Positions 38,302 through 47,649 of a DNA stretch of 64,000 nt are shown here, in pieces. The notes under the pieces are model-generated. The model did no database searches and had not been told where the DNA came from. It worked only from the letters and a program-made list of their open reading frames with translations. Source of the stretch: Oscillospiraceae bacterium. GTDB taxonomy: Bacteria > Bacillota > Clostridia > Oscillospirales > Oscillospiraceae. A program made the position numbers and the translations under genes. Where the stretch lies: the NCBI GenBank assembly GCA_910575505.1, contig CAJTFK010000003.1, positions 62,001-126,000 on the forward strand, read 5' to 3'. The number at the start of each line of letters is the position of its first letter. Within the stretch, counting starts at the first letter, position 1.

Positions 38302-39111
38302 ATGTCTTATGATGTATTGGTCATCGGCGGCGGGCCGGCAGGGCTGTCGGCGGCGCTGAATGTGCGGGCCCGGGGCAAACGGGTCCTGGTGATTTCCAAC
38401 CCCCTGGAGGAAAACCCCCTCTGGCGGGCGGAGCTGGTGGACAACTGTCTGGGGCTCCCCGGTCTCTCCGGGGCGGAGCTGCTTCGGATTCTCCGCCGCC
38501 ACGGAGAGGAGGCCGGAGCGGAGTTCCGGGAGGGCCGGGTCCTCAGCGCCCTGCGCTCCGGAGAAGAGTGGTATGTCAGCGTCGGGCCGGAGATGGAACG
38601 GGCCGGGGCGGTGGTGCTGGCCTCCGGGGCCCTGCGGGGCGCCGGGAAAAAGTTCCCCGGAGAGGAGGCCCTTCTGGGCCGGGGCGTCAGCTACTGCGCC
38701 ACCTGCGACGGGATGCTCTACCGGGGCCGCCGGGTGGCGGTGCTGGGGTTCAGCGCCTCCGCCCAAAAGGAGGCGGAATTCCTTCGGGGCATCGGCTGTG
38801 AGGTCCTCTGGTTCGACCATCCCAGGGACTGTGTGATTTCCGGCAGGGACCGGGTGGAGTCCGTGACCTGCGGCGGAGTGACGGAGGAAGTGGCGGGCGT
38901 GTTCCTCCTGCGGCCCTCCGCAGCCCCCGGGGAGCTGTTCCCGGGCCTGGCTCTGGACAGGGGCTTTGTGGCGGTGGACCGGCGGATGAGCACCAATCTC
39001 CCCGGCCTCTTCGCCGCCGGGGACTGCACCGGCGGGCCTCTGCAAATTTCCAAGGCCATCGGTGAGGGCCAGGTGGCGGGGCAGTCGGCGGCGGCCTTTG
39101 CCGCAGGATGA
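38302..39111 (+). CDS. Thioredoxin-reductase-like flavoprotein
   Basis: This 269-residue NAD(P)/FAD oxidoreductase has the FAD motif VLVIGGGPAGLSAAL, the redox pair in SYCATCDGMLY (about residue 135) and FAAGDCTGGPLQISKAIGEGQ at the end. The NADPH-binding motif reads VLGFSASA instead of GGGNSA, and the protein is about 40 residues shorter than usual TrxB (about 310), mainly in the NADPH domain. It may use another donor, as ferredoxin-type reductases do. The thioredoxin gene follows 71 bp downstream, so they form a redox pair. Confidence 0.88.
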   Translation: MSYDVLVIGGGPAGLSAALNVRARGKRVLVISNPLEENPLWRAELVDNCLGLPGLSGAELLRILRRHGEEAGAEFREGRVLSALRSGEEWYVSVGPEMERAGAVVLASGALRGAGKKFPGEEALLGRGVSYCATCDGMLYRGRRVAVLGFSASAQKEAEFLRGIGCEVLWFDHPRDCVISGRDRVESVTCGGVTEEVAGVFLLRPSAAPGELFPGLALDRGFVAVDRRMSTNLPGLFAAGDCTGGPLQISKAIGEGQVAGQSAAAFAAG

Positions 39112-39182
39112 ACGGGATGCCGCGCCAAAACAAACCGCAGCATACGGTTGAAGTTGAAAAATAACGAAAAGGAGCGATTGCA

Positions 39183-39500
39183 ATGGCATTGCAGCATTTG
39201 AAAACCGAAGAATTCGACGCCGCCGTAGAAGCGGCTCCCCTGGCCATGGTGGATTTCTGGGCCGTCTGGTGCGGCCCCTGCCAGATGCTGGGCCCGGTGA
39301 TGGAGGACCTGGCGGGACGCTATGAGGGGAAGGCCCTGGCTGCCAAGGTCAACGTGGACGAGGAACCGGAGCTGGCCCGGCGCTTCGGCATCATGAACAT
39401 CCCCACGGTGGTGTTTTTGAAGAATGGCCGGGAGTTCGACCGGAAGGTGGGGGCCTATCCGGCGGAGGTCTACGCCGGGGTGCTGGACGGGGCCCTGTAA
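39183..39500 (+). CDS. trxA: Thioredoxin
   Basis: The 105-residue protein has the active site WCGPCQM (Cys about 31 and 34) in VDFWAVWCGPCQ, the cis-Pro in MNIPTVVFLKNG and the full fold. AAAAGGAG precedes the ATG. It pairs with the thioredoxin-reductase-like gene just upstream, and a strong terminator follows. Confidence 0.96.
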   Translation: MALQHLKTEEFDAAVEAAPLAMVDFWAVWCGPCQMLGPVMEDLAGRYEGKALAAKVNVDEEPELARRFGIMNIPTVVFLKNGREFDRKVGAYPAEVYAGVLDGAL

Positions 39501-39512
39501 GCCCGGGACGGG

Positions 39513-39545
39513 CAAAAAAGAGGAGGCGGACCGCCTCCTCTTTTG
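39513..39545 (+). terminator. Rho-independent terminator of the thioredoxin operon
   Basis: The stem AAAAGAGGAGGCGG/CCGCCTCCTCTTTT with a 2-4 nt loop; the T-run is part of the stem. Confidence 0.9.
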
Positions 39546-39610
39546 AGCTGCCGCAGGCTCTGCCGGAAAACCGGGGTTTCTCCGGCCAACGAATGAAAGG
39601 GGGGAGCCCT

Positions 39611-39952
39611 TTGAAAAAGAGAACGAAATTTCTGGCTACCGCCGCATTGCTGCTGGCCGGCTTTTACTGTGTCTGTCTGTGCAGGTGCGAGCTTCTGACC
39701 GCCGTTCACGGCCGCGAGTTTGAGGGTCTGGATCTGAACACCGGCCTGCTGGAGCGGTCGGACTCCCTGAAGGTTCTGGACTACTCCGGCACGGAGGCGT
39801 CCATATACTATGTAGGCCCGGGCCGGAGCTATGGGAACGTGCTCCGTTTTTCCAGGGACACCCGGGCGGACCCATGGAACCTGGACGGCTGGGACACGGT
39901 CTGGTCCAAAAGCGGCAGCGCCGATGGGCTGGTCTGGCCGTATTTCCGCTGA
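39611..39952 (+). CDS. Small exported or membrane-anchored protein
   Basis: This 113-residue protein has a basic start (LKKRTKFLA), one hydrophobic segment AALLLAGFYCVCLC, then a short beta-rich domain with EASIYYVGPGRSYGN. The TTG at 39611 is chosen because GGGGGGAG stands four bases upstream; an in-frame ATG at 39593 has no site. No family is recognised. Confidence 0.6.
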   Translation: MKKRTKFLATAALLLAGFYCVCLCRCELLTAVHGREFEGLDLNTGLLERSDSLKVLDYSGTEASIYYVGPGRSYGNVLRFSRDTRADPWNLDGWDTVWSKSGSADGLVWPYFR

Positions 39953-40093
39953 TGGGGCTTGAACCGGAGAAACGAACGAAAGGCGGCCCGCTGGGCTACC
40001 TCTGAGCTTGTCGAAAAGGAGCAAAACTGATTCGACGAGAAGGAAGAGCGTTACGAGAGGAACCCGGGAAGGGTTCCTTTCGTTTTCAATCAA

Positions 40094-40186
40094 AAGTTTT
40101 CAGAACTTCCCACGGGTTCTGAAAACTTGCTCAGGCTGTCAAAAAATTCTTTTTTGACAGCCTGAGGCGGCCTGCCGGGCCGCCTC
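40094..40186. repeat. Three consecutive long hairpins
   Basis: (1) 13-bp arms AAGTTTTCAGAAC/GTTCTGAAAACTT at 40094-40128; (2) 16-bp perfect arms starting TCAGGCTGTC at 40131-40165 with loop TTC; (3) 9-bp arms GAGGCGGCC/GGCCGCCTC at 40164-40186. They lie after the flavodoxin-like gene (-) and probably include its terminator, but such a stack is more than one terminator needs. Confidence 0.7.
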
Positions 40187-40191
40187 CTCTT

Positions 40192-41262
40192 TTATTCCGC
40201 TATTCCGCCAGAAGCCAGAAGACTGTCCAGAATACCCTGGGAAAACCGCTCCAGCCTCTCCCCCACGCCCGGCAGGCGGAGGGCCGCCCCGGCATCGTTG
40301 GCGGTCTCCAGCAGGCAGGCCTCCGGCGGCAGCCAGAAGCCCTTGTTCAGGCACAGGGCCGACACCGCCTGACTGGCCACGATGTCCCCGCCGGAGTAGC
40401 CGGAGACCACGATGGCGAAAACCGCTTTGTCCTCCAGAGAGACGGTCCGGTAGAGGGCCGTCAGCCGGTTCACGGCGGCGGTGAGGTTGGCGGAAAGGGC
40501 ATCGTTGTAGTTGGGACAGAGGAGCACCACGGCGTCCGCCTCCCGGATGGCGGGATAGACCTCCTGGACCATGACGCCGCCGTAGAAGCAGCCCCCCTGC
40601 TCGCCGTAGTGGAGGCAGGTGGTGTAGGGACAGCCGCCGCAGTCCTCCAGCGTCCCGTTCCGCAATCCGATCTCCCGGATCTCGCAGGCCCCCTCCAGCC
40701 GCTCCCGGCACCGGCTCCACAGGTCCAGGGTGTTGCTGGTCCGGCGGCTGGAGGCGTGGAGCGCGAGCAGCTTTGGCCGTTTCCGCCGGGGAGGGACGAA
40801 GGTCAGCACCCGGTCCGCCAGATCCCGGACCGCCAGACGGTAGGCCCCGGCAAGGTCGCATCCGGCGTTCCTGGCCTGGACGGTGAAGTTTTGCAGGTTT
40901 CCCGCAGCCTCTACCAGAGCTCGCCCCGGAAAGGCGCAGCCCGCCAGATTGGCCGCCAGCACCAGCTCCCGGCCCGCCGCCTTGGTGTAGAGGTCCCCGG
41001 CCCCGTCGATGACCACGCCCCCCACGCTGCCCCGGAGACAGCCGGGATGGGTGCGGAGCCAGGCCAGCAGACCGCACAGGCCGTAGTTCACGCCTCCCTC
41101 CGGCAGAGAGAAGGCGAAGAGAATCCGCCGGTTCTGAAGGGACCCCTCCGCCCGCTCATAGCGGACGGTCCGGCCCGCCAGTGCGGCGGACAGCACGTCC
41201 CCCAGCCGCCCGGAGATCTGACCGGGCCGGTCCGCGTGAAGGATCATCAGTTCCTGTTCCAT
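40192..41262 (-). CDS. Flavodoxin-like NAD(P)H-dependent oxidoreductase, two-domain
   Basis: The 356-residue protein has an unrecognised N-terminal half (residues 1-170) and a C-terminal flavodoxin-like domain: LLALHASSRRTSNTLDLW with the FMN phosphate loop (about residue 188), CGGCPYTTCLHYGEQGGCFY, and VVLLCPNYNDALSANL. The Cys-rich segment is typical of NADPH-dependent FMN reductases of the iron-sulfur flavoprotein-like set. AGGAGG precedes the ATG. It is the last gene of a four-gene operon led by the 1594-residue protein. Confidence 0.82.
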   Translation of the reverse strand: MEQELMILHADRPGQISGRLGDVLSAALAGRTVRYERAEGSLQNRRILFAFSLPEGGVNYGLCGLLAWLRTHPGCLRGSVGGVVIDGAGDLYTKAAGRELVLAANLAGCAFPGRALVEAAGNLQNFTVQARNAGCDLAGAYRLAVRDLADRVLTFVPPRRKRPKLLALHASSRRTSNTLDLWSRCRERLEGACEIREIGLRNGTLEDCGGCPYTTCLHYGEQGGCFYGGVMVQEVYPAIREADAVVLLCPNYNDALSANLTAAVNRLTALYRTVSLEDKAVFAIVVSGYSGGDIVASQAVSALCLNKGFWLPPEACLLETANDAGAALRLPGVGERLERFSQGILDSLLASGGIAE

Positions 41263-41281
41263 AGCGCCTCCTTTCCGCCCC

Positions 41282-41575
41282 TCAGCCGGGGACATAGTAG
41301 GTATAGCAGGCCACGGCATCGCTCAGGGCCTTGCAAAGGGTCAGCACCGGCAGCAGATACAGCCCCAGGGCCAGGGCATAGTTCCACCACCGCCGCCGCG
41401 ACCGGGCCAGGTACGCCCAGGAGAGCGCCACCGCCAGCACGGCAAAGAGCTGGATGAACACGGTGGTGTTCTCATAGAGCCGGACGGGTGCGTCCGCCGC
41501 CGGAAGTCCCGTCAGCAGGGCGCACAGCGCCGCCAGGGCCAGCAGCAGGTATTGAGACCAATTCCGATGATTCAT
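41282..41575 (-). CDS. Small three-pass membrane protein
   Basis: The 97-residue protein has three hydrophobic segments (about residues 8-25, 38-57 and 65-80) with a basic loop SRRRRWW between the second and third. No family is recognised. It starts six bases after the dehydrogenase-like gene and ends 19 bases before the flavodoxin-like gene, so it belongs to the operon. Confidence 0.72.
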   Translation of the reverse strand: MNHRNWSQYLLLALAALCALLTGLPAADAPVRLYENTTVFIQLFAVLAVALSWAYLARSRRRWWNYALALGLYLLPVLTLCKALSDAVACYTYYVPG

Positions 41576-41581
41576 CCGTCC

Positions 41582-42832
41582 TCATACCTCCATGGCGTGC
41601 AGGGCCGCCTCCGTCTCCCGGAGGCGGGCAAACAGGGCGTCGGGCAGCTCCAGGGTCTCGATGTCCAGACCGAACCGGGTAAACCGGTTCCTGCAGCCGA
41701 ACCAGACGCCTCCCAGAGACACGGAGGAGCAATGCCACTCCCCCCGGAGGGCCAGCAGCAGCTGCATGGCCCCGGAGGACACGGCGGGGGCCACATAGGG
41801 CTTGAAGCCCAGGTCCCGGACGCGGAGATTGGCCTCCAGGGTCAGCCTTGTCAGCTCCCGGGACAGGGCATCGTCATAGCGCTCCACGGAGTTGGCGATC
41901 ACCAGCCCCGCCCCGTGGGGGCCGAAGCTCCGGCCCTCGGTGAGAAATGAGGCAAAGCGGGGGTCCTGTCCGGCGAACCAGGCCGCCCGGGCGTTCATCA
42001 CCCCCAGGCCGAAGCCCTGTATCTGCTCCGGCAGAAGGCCCTGAAGGTCCAGATACTCCGTTTCCGCATCCACATTGGAGGCCCACCACGCCGCCTGGCA
42101 CAGCTGGTCCACCGGGTCGCTGAGGACCATGAAGAGCCCCCGGAACCCTGCCGTCCTGGCCTGCCGGGCGAAGGACTCCACCAGGGGCCTGTTGGCCTCC
42201 AGCTGGGCCATGCGCACGTCCTTCACCCCGCTGCCCACCGGCGGGACGGCTCTGGCGGCGGCGAATATGAACACGTCGCAGTCAAACAGCCGCCCCGGTT
42301 CCACCGCCTCCACCTCCGGCAGAGCGTCATAGTCCCAGGGCCATGCAATCTGTCCCATCTCCGTGACCCACCGGGCCACGGTGTTTTCATTCAGGTCGCA
42401 GATGCCGACAGTGGAAATCACATCGCCCCCCAGCAGCTTCAGCGCAGTGAGCAGAACGCCCCCCACGTCCCCCACGGCCAGCAGGTGGACCCGCTTTTTC
42501 CCCGGCCTGGGGGCGGTGAACTCCAGGGCCCGCCGCCATTGGGGGTGCTGGAGATTCACCCCCGTAAGCCGCTCCGCCGCGACGGAGGCCCGGAGTGCCT
42601 CCGGAAGGTCCGGAGGGTCCCCCATCCGGCGGGGGTCCAGCCAGGTCACGTTCGCCCTCTCCGCCGTCAGCTGGCGAGGGTCCGTCACCTTCCAGGCCGC
42701 CGGGCTTAAAGCCGGGTCCCGCCGAACCAGAAACAGCTCCGGCGTCCCGTTGGCCCCGGCGGGGAAGGGCAAGCCCTCTTCTAAGGAGACCGCCTGCCGG
42801 CCCTCTGCCATGTAATGGTATAGCCTATTCAT
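41582..42832 (-). CDS. Lactate/malate-dehydrogenase-like NAD-binding protein
   Basis: The 416-residue protein has about 110 unrecognised residues, then a Rossmann region (VHLLAVGDVGGVLLTALKLLG), an acidic residue in VGICDLNE after strand 2, VFIFAAARAVPP and MVLSDPVDQLCQ (compare the NPVD of LDH/MDH), and a C-terminal substrate domain. The order matches the LDH/MDH fold, but the catalytic His is not obvious, so the reaction is unknown. It lies 32 bp after the giant multidomain gene. Confidence 0.72.
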   Translation of the reverse strand: MNRLYHYMAEGRQAVSLEEGLPFPAGANGTPELFLVRRDPALSPAAWKVTDPRQLTAERANVTWLDPRRMGDPPDLPEALRASVAAERLTGVNLQHPQWRRALEFTAPRPGKKRVHLLAVGDVGGVLLTALKLLGGDVISTVGICDLNENTVARWVTEMGQIAWPWDYDALPEVEAVEPGRLFDCDVFIFAAARAVPPVGSGVKDVRMAQLEANRPLVESFARQARTAGFRGLFMVLSDPVDQLCQAAWWASNVDAETEYLDLQGLLPEQIQGFGLGVMNARAAWFAGQDPRFASFLTEGRSFGPHGAGLVIANSVERYDDALSRELTRLTLEANLRVRDLGFKPYVAPAVSSGAMQLLLALRGEWHCSSVSLGGVWFGCRNRFTRFGLDIETLELPDALFARLRETEAALHAMEV

Positions 42833-42864
42833 GATTTCAGTATCTCCTATCTATGCTCTTCACT

Positions 42865-45800
42865 CTATTTCAGGAGCTCTTTCATCCGCTCCAGCTGCCG
42901 CAGGTCCTCGTCCAGACACACGGAGGCGGAGAGGCTGGGGTCGTAGCGCAGGGCCCGGCCCTTGTCCGGGCTCAGGGGGAGAATCACCGCCTCACTGAGG
43001 CGGGGCAGGGTCAGGTTCCGGGCGTAGCGCTCCCGGTAGGACCGTTCCAGAGCCAGGAGGATATCCCGGCTGTTCCGGATGCAGGTCCGTGAGAACTCAT
43101 AAACCGCCTCCCGGCCGCTCTCCCTGTAGAACCGGGGGAAGGCATAGGGCAGAATCAGGTTCACCGCCGGCACCAGGCCCGGCACCGAGGGGGCCGCGCC
43201 GCCCACGGCATCGCCGCCGATGAAGGGATACATGGTGGACTCCACAAACCAGGCCCGCATATCCGGCACGAAATATACGCTGTCCACCTGCCGGTCCCGG
43301 GCGGACATCAGGTCCCGCCCCCGTCCGGAGAGGAGCCCCACCACATAGCGGTCAATCTCCAGACCCTCCTGCCGGAACAGGGGGTCCAGCACGCCCACCC
43401 GGTTGCCGGAATGGAGCAGGTCGTCCACCAGCATCACCGGACGGCGGAAGGAACGGATGGTGCGGATCTGACTCTCCAGCGGGGCATAGCCGGGGAAGGC
43501 GGCAATGGTGAAGCTGTGGAGATCCGGGGCGAAGACCTTGTCGGTGTGGATGGTTTTGGTGACGGTGTTGGGCACGGCGTTGCCCCGAAGGATCTTGCCG
43601 AAGGGGACGCACATCTTGGGCCCCAGCACTCGGGGGGTCTGGGGCTCGGCGGGCACGCCGTTTTCCTCTGTCAGCTTCCGGACCAGCCGGTGGTAAATGA
43701 CCTCGGCGTTGAGGGACAGCACCAGCTTTCCGGGGTACAGGCCGCAGACAGCGGCCTGAAACCGGAAATGGGCCTGCTGGATGGCGGAGAGGACCTGCCG
43801 GTCCGAGGAAAAGGGCTCCTTCAGCGTGGTGGCGATGTTCTGCACCAGCACCGCCGGAGAGCGCATGTCCACCAGCAGCAGGGGCCGGGGGCTGCCCAGG
43901 TCCTCCGGGGCCCGGAGGAAGCCCTGGCGGTTCAGCATCTCCAGCGTATCCGGCGGAGCCGCCCCCCACCAGACGGCATAGCCGCAGTCCTCCGCCGCCG
44001 CCTGGGACAGGGCCTCGGTCAAAAGCAGCTGGCGGACGTCGTAGTTCCCGCCGGGGGTGCGGACGGCGTACAGCCCTGTCAGCAGCTGGATGCGGCCCGC
44101 CGTGCGGGTGCGGACGTAATTGGCCAGCTCCTCGCTGCCGAAGGCGTCATAGAGCCCGGCGAAGTTGATGACCCGGGAGGTCAGCAGGCCCAGCACCCGG
44201 GGCCGGGGCCCGGCGGCCCGGAGGACAAACAGGCTGTCCCTGGGGTCCGGCGGAGGCAGGCCCCCCAGAGCGCCGGAGAGCTCCGCCCACAGCGCCGGGT
44301 CCGCCCCCTCCCTGTGGGAGAAGTCCAGCAGGCTGGCCCGGACCAGCTGCTTGTACTGCGGTTCCCGGAGATAGAGGCTGTCCCGGTAAATGAGGTCCTG
44401 AACCGTGGGGTCCACCAGGTTGGAGATGTCCCGGCCCAGGTCGATGTTCTCCCGGATGCGGGTAGAGCTGATGTCCTCCAGGTGGGTGGGCAGCTGGAGC
44501 TGAATCACCTTGCCGGAGATACAGGAGAGGTCCGCCTCAATCTCCCGGCCCTCGGCGTCGCTGGAGCGGCGGAAGACGATGTGGTTCAGGGAGTGGACGG
44601 AGCCCTCCCGGGGCGGGGCCCTGTAGGACGAAGCGTTGGCCACCACGTCGGACCCCACCGCCAGATACAGCTCCCGCCCGGCAAAGACCTGCCGGAGGGC
44701 CCTCAGATCGTCGGGGGTGGCCAGGTTCACGGGGATGTCGTGGGGGAAGAGGTAGACGTCGAACTCGTCCGCCACGGACATGCTGACAATCTGCCGCCGG
44801 ATCAGGGAGGGCTGGGCCTTCTTGGACCAGGAGAATTCGTCCACAGCCAGGTATACCTCCATCCCCAGGTCCCGGATGGCGGTGACGATGCCCTTGTGGG
44901 AGAGGGAAAAGGGGTCGAAGGTGCCGGGGAAGAAGGCCGCCCGGGGCCGCTCCTCGAAGATAAAGGGTCCGCTTTCGATGCGGTGGCTGACGGCGAAGCG
45001 GTAGATATGGGAGAGGGCGGCGGCGGTATAGAAGAAAGTCAGCTCCTGCTCCGGCTGCTCGTAGATGAGGAAGAGGAGCTTTTTGGCCAGCAGGGTGAAA
45101 AGGCTGGTCTTATCGCCGTAGCTCAGCGTCCCGGAGGCAAACAGCCCCTCCCCCAGCACCCGCAGGGCCTCTTGCCGCACCGGCTCCATGCAGGAGGCCA
45201 GGCCCTTGAGCAGCAGCCCCGCCATTTTCTTCCGCCGCCGGGTCAGGGCCCCTTCGTCCTCTCCGAAGCGGCGGCCATAGACGGCGTAGTGCTCCAGCAT
45301 GGCCCCCACGGTGGACAGGGCGGCGGCGGCCACGCTGGCGGAGGAGGACGAGAGCAGGCGGAGCATCTCACTGACGACCTCGTCCAGCTCCCTGGGAGAC
45401 AGCCACAGGGCGAATTGACCCAGGTACTGGGGAATATACTGGGACAGCTCCGCCTGTCCGGTCTCCAGGGCCTCGGACAGCTCCACCGCCACCTCGTTCC
45501 GCCGGTCCGGCGTCAGCAGGGGGGCAATCTCCAGCAGAGCCGACCCGGCCATCCGGCGGACCACGATGTTCTCGCTGACCTTCAGCAGGTTGGAGAAGTG
45601 CGTGGCGATGTGGAAGGTGCCGGTGGCGTCTCCCTCCCTGGCCAGGTCCAGCAGGTAATCCACGCCCACGGCCTTCAGCACCCAGGGGGTGGCGGTTTTC
45701 AGGTTGTCCAGGAACACGCCGCTGTCGGCCTCCGTCCGCTCCGGAGCCGGGGCCTTCAGGCCCAGGGCCCGGCCCAGGCGGGACTGGAGATAGCGCAGGG

Positions 45801-47649
45801 GCGTGCTGGAACGGCAGTCCGCCGCCGCAGCCGCCGCCCGGATGGGCCCCCGCTCCGCCTGGGACAGCACCGGCAGCAGCCGCCGGGCCAGGCGCATGGC
45901 CGCCGCCTGCTGGGGGGCCTCGCCGTTTTCCAGCCAGCAGGCTGCAAAGTCCGTCAGGCGCAGCCGGTCCCGCCGGTCCAGCCGGTCCATGGGCAGGTTC
46001 AGCGCCGTATTCATCAGGGCAAAGGCGCCGTCGGCATCCACGGACCTGGGGGACTGGTAGTGGCGGAACAGCAGCTCGGAGAAGCGGAGGAAATCCTCGC
46101 GGTCGCAGCCCCCCAGCAGAGCGTCTGCCACGGTCTTGGCCTGATAACGGATCATGCTGATCTGACGGGGGGTCAGCCGGTGGTCCGGGTGAATCAGCTT
46201 TTCCAGATACTCCGCCCAGAGCTCAAAGGGCCGGTCCTCCTGAGAGCTGGGCTCCACCCCCCGTGGCAGCTCCTTTTTATAGCCGGAGAGGAATTTCGCC
46301 AGAATCCGCCCCATGAGGGCGGCGGCCTGCCGGCGGATGTCGCCGTCGGGCAGCAGCAGCAGTTCATAGAGAAATTCCAGGGTCTGTTCCTTCTGCTCCA
46401 CGCTGAGATAGGTGAAATACTCCCCGAAAATGGATACATAGGCCCGGATGCGGGCCGGGTCCTTCTCCCCCCGGGCGGCCTCCAGGGTACCCACGAACAG
46501 CCGCTCCCGGCTCAGCCGGTGCATCAGGCGGATGTTGTGGTCCACGGCGGTGCGCCGCAGGCCCAGCACCACGTCGTCCTCGTTCATCAGGGCGATGGTC
46601 TTCCGGGGCAGGGCGGGGCCCCCCTCCGTCTCCAGGGTGGTGTCCACCCCGTAGTTCACCAGGTATTCCTCAAAGTCCCGGAGCTTGGAATAGACATAGG
46701 AATAGCGGCGGCGCTTGGCGTCGTCCACGTTGTCCAGCTTGCTCAGAATCACGTCGAAGGCGTCCCGGAGGGAAAAGAGCCGGGCAATTTCCTGTCCCTG
46801 TCCGTCCCGCTCCTGCTTCACCCGGAAATCGGCGTACACCAGGGCCAGGGACTCGGAGGACAGATTCTCAATCTCCAGGTCCCACACCGAGTGGTTGGCG
46901 GCCACCCGGCCCAGGGCCGTCAGCCCCCGCCAGGTAAACCACTGGTCGGTGTAGTAATAGTGGAGGTAGGGCACCCGCTCGCCGGGCCGGCACCCGAATT
47001 TTCCGATGTCGTGGCCCGCCGCTGCCCCAGAGATCAGACCCAGGTCGATGAGGCCGCCGTTCCGTTTGAAGGTCCGGGAGACCATCATGGACACGTGGTG
47101 GACCCCGGCAATGTGCTCGCAGGTACGGAAGGGGGTCACCTCCCGGCCCAGGCGCAGCAGCTCATAGACGTATTCCTCCCGCCAGCGGCGGAGGAACTGG
47201 CGGTACTCCGCCGCCACGGCGCTGCCCTTCAGTTCCTCCTCGGTGCAGAAATCGAAGTCCAGCCAGAAATCAAAGGGCAGGGCCTCCCGCTCCGCGTCGA
47301 AGAGGGTCCGGAGAAACTGGAGGAAGCACAGGGCCCCGTCCCGCTGTCTGGAGCTGAAGGTCCGGTCCTCCTGGGGAAAGAGAAGGGACGCCGCCGTCCG
47401 GTAAGCGCAGAGGGCCCACCCCCCTTCCGGTTCGGGGGCAATGCGGTCCAGAAAGGGGCGGAACACCGCCAGGACCCTGCCGCAGTCCAGCCGGGCGGCA
47501 ATGGGCAGCAGAGGGGCCAGCAGGCCGGCCCAGTCCGCTCCGTCAAAGAGGGCGGCGGCGTCCGCCTGGGGACAGTGGAGCTTGCGCAGGAATGCCTCGT
47601 CCTGAAAGGCCCCGCTCATCGCCGTGCAGAGGCTGTCGTATTGTTCCAT
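42865..47649 (-). CDS. 1594-residue multidomain protein: HD, helical repeats, NadD-like nucleotidyltransferase, PRTase
   Basis: Domains in order: an N-terminal helical region; an HD-type domain at about residues 175-300 (EHIAGVHHVSMMVS, AAGHDIGKFG); a long helical, HEAT-like stretch at about 400-880; a cytidylyltransferase/NadD-like domain at about 903-1075 (FFPGTFDPFSLSHKG with SHKG in place of HxGH, and DISSTRIRENI near its end); an acyltransferase-like region at about 1090-1230; and a phosphoribosyltransferase domain with the PRPP motif MLVDDLLHSGNRV at about residue 1404. This combination suggests NAD or nucleotide metabolism with hydrolysis in one chain. GGAGG precedes the ATG; a -10-like TATACT lies about 50 bp upstream. 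It heads a four-gene operon. Confidence 0.85.
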   Translation of the reverse strand: MEQYDSLCTAMSGAFQDEAFLRKLHCPQADAAALFDGADWAGLLAPLLPIAARLDCGRVLAVFRPFLDRIAPEPEGGWALCAYRTAASLLFPQEDRTFSSRQRDGALCFLQFLRTLFDAEREALPFDFWLDFDFCTEEELKGSAVAAEYRQFLRRWREEYVYELLRLGREVTPFRTCEHIAGVHHVSMMVSRTFKRNGGLIDLGLISGAAAGHDIGKFGCRPGERVPYLHYYYTDQWFTWRGLTALGRVAANHSVWDLEIENLSSESLALVYADFRVKQERDGQGQEIARLFSLRDAFDVILSKLDNVDDAKRRRYSYVYSKLRDFEEYLVNYGVDTTLETEGGPALPRKTIALMNEDDVVLGLRRTAVDHNIRLMHRLSRERLFVGTLEAARGEKDPARIRAYVSIFGEYFTYLSVEQKEQTLEFLYELLLLPDGDIRRQAAALMGRILAKFLSGYKKELPRGVEPSSQEDRPFELWAEYLEKLIHPDHRLTPRQISMIRYQAKTVADALLGGCDREDFLRFSELLFRHYQSPRSVDADGAFALMNTALNLPMDRLDRRDRLRLTDFAACWLENGEAPQQAAAMRLARRLLPVLSQAERGPIRAAAAAADCRSSTPLRYLQSRLGRALGLKAPAPERTEADSGVFLDNLKTATPWVLKAVGVDYLLDLAREGDATGTFHIATHFSNLLKVSENIVVRRMAGSALLEIAPLLTPDRRNEVAVELSEALETGQAELSQYIPQYLGQFALWLSPRELDEVVSEMLRLLSSSSASVAAAALSTVGAMLEHYAVYGRRFGEDEGALTRRRKKMAGLLLKGLASCMEPVRQEALRVLGEGLFASGTLSYGDKTSLFTLLAKKLLFLIYEQPEQELTFFYTAAALSHIYRFAVSHRIESGPFIFEERPRAAFFPGTFDPFSLSHKGIVTAIRDLGMEVYLAVDEFSWSKKAQPSLIRRQIVSMSVADEFDVYLFPHDIPVNLATPDDLRALRQVFAGRELYLAVGSDVVANASSYRAPPREGSVHSLNHIVFRRSSDAEGREIEADLSCISGKVIQLQLPTHLEDISSTRIRENIDLGRDISNLVDPTVQDLIYRDSLYLREPQYKQLVRASLLDFSHREGADPALWAELSGALGGLPPPDPRDSLFVLRAAGPRPRVLGLLTSRVINFAGLYDAFGSEELANYVRTRTAGRIQLLTGLYAVRTPGGNYDVRQLLLTEALSQAAAEDCGYAVWWGAAPPDTLEMLNRQGFLRAPEDLGSPRPLLLVDMRSPAVLVQNIATTLKEPFSSDRQVLSAIQQAHFRFQAAVCGLYPGKLVLSLNAEVIYHRLVRKLTEENGVPAEPQTPRVLGPKMCVPFGKILRGNAVPNTVTKTIHTDKVFAPDLHSFTIAAFPGYAPLESQIRTIRSFRRPVMLVDDLLHSGNRVGVLDPLFRQEGLEIDRYVVGLLSGRGRDLMSARDRQVDSVYFVPDMRAWFVESTMYPFIGGDAVGGAAPSVPGLVPAVNLILPYAFPRFYRESGREAVYEFSRTCIRNSRDILLALERSYRERYARNLTLPRLSEAVILPLSPDKGRALRYDPSLSASVCLDEDLRQLERMKELLK

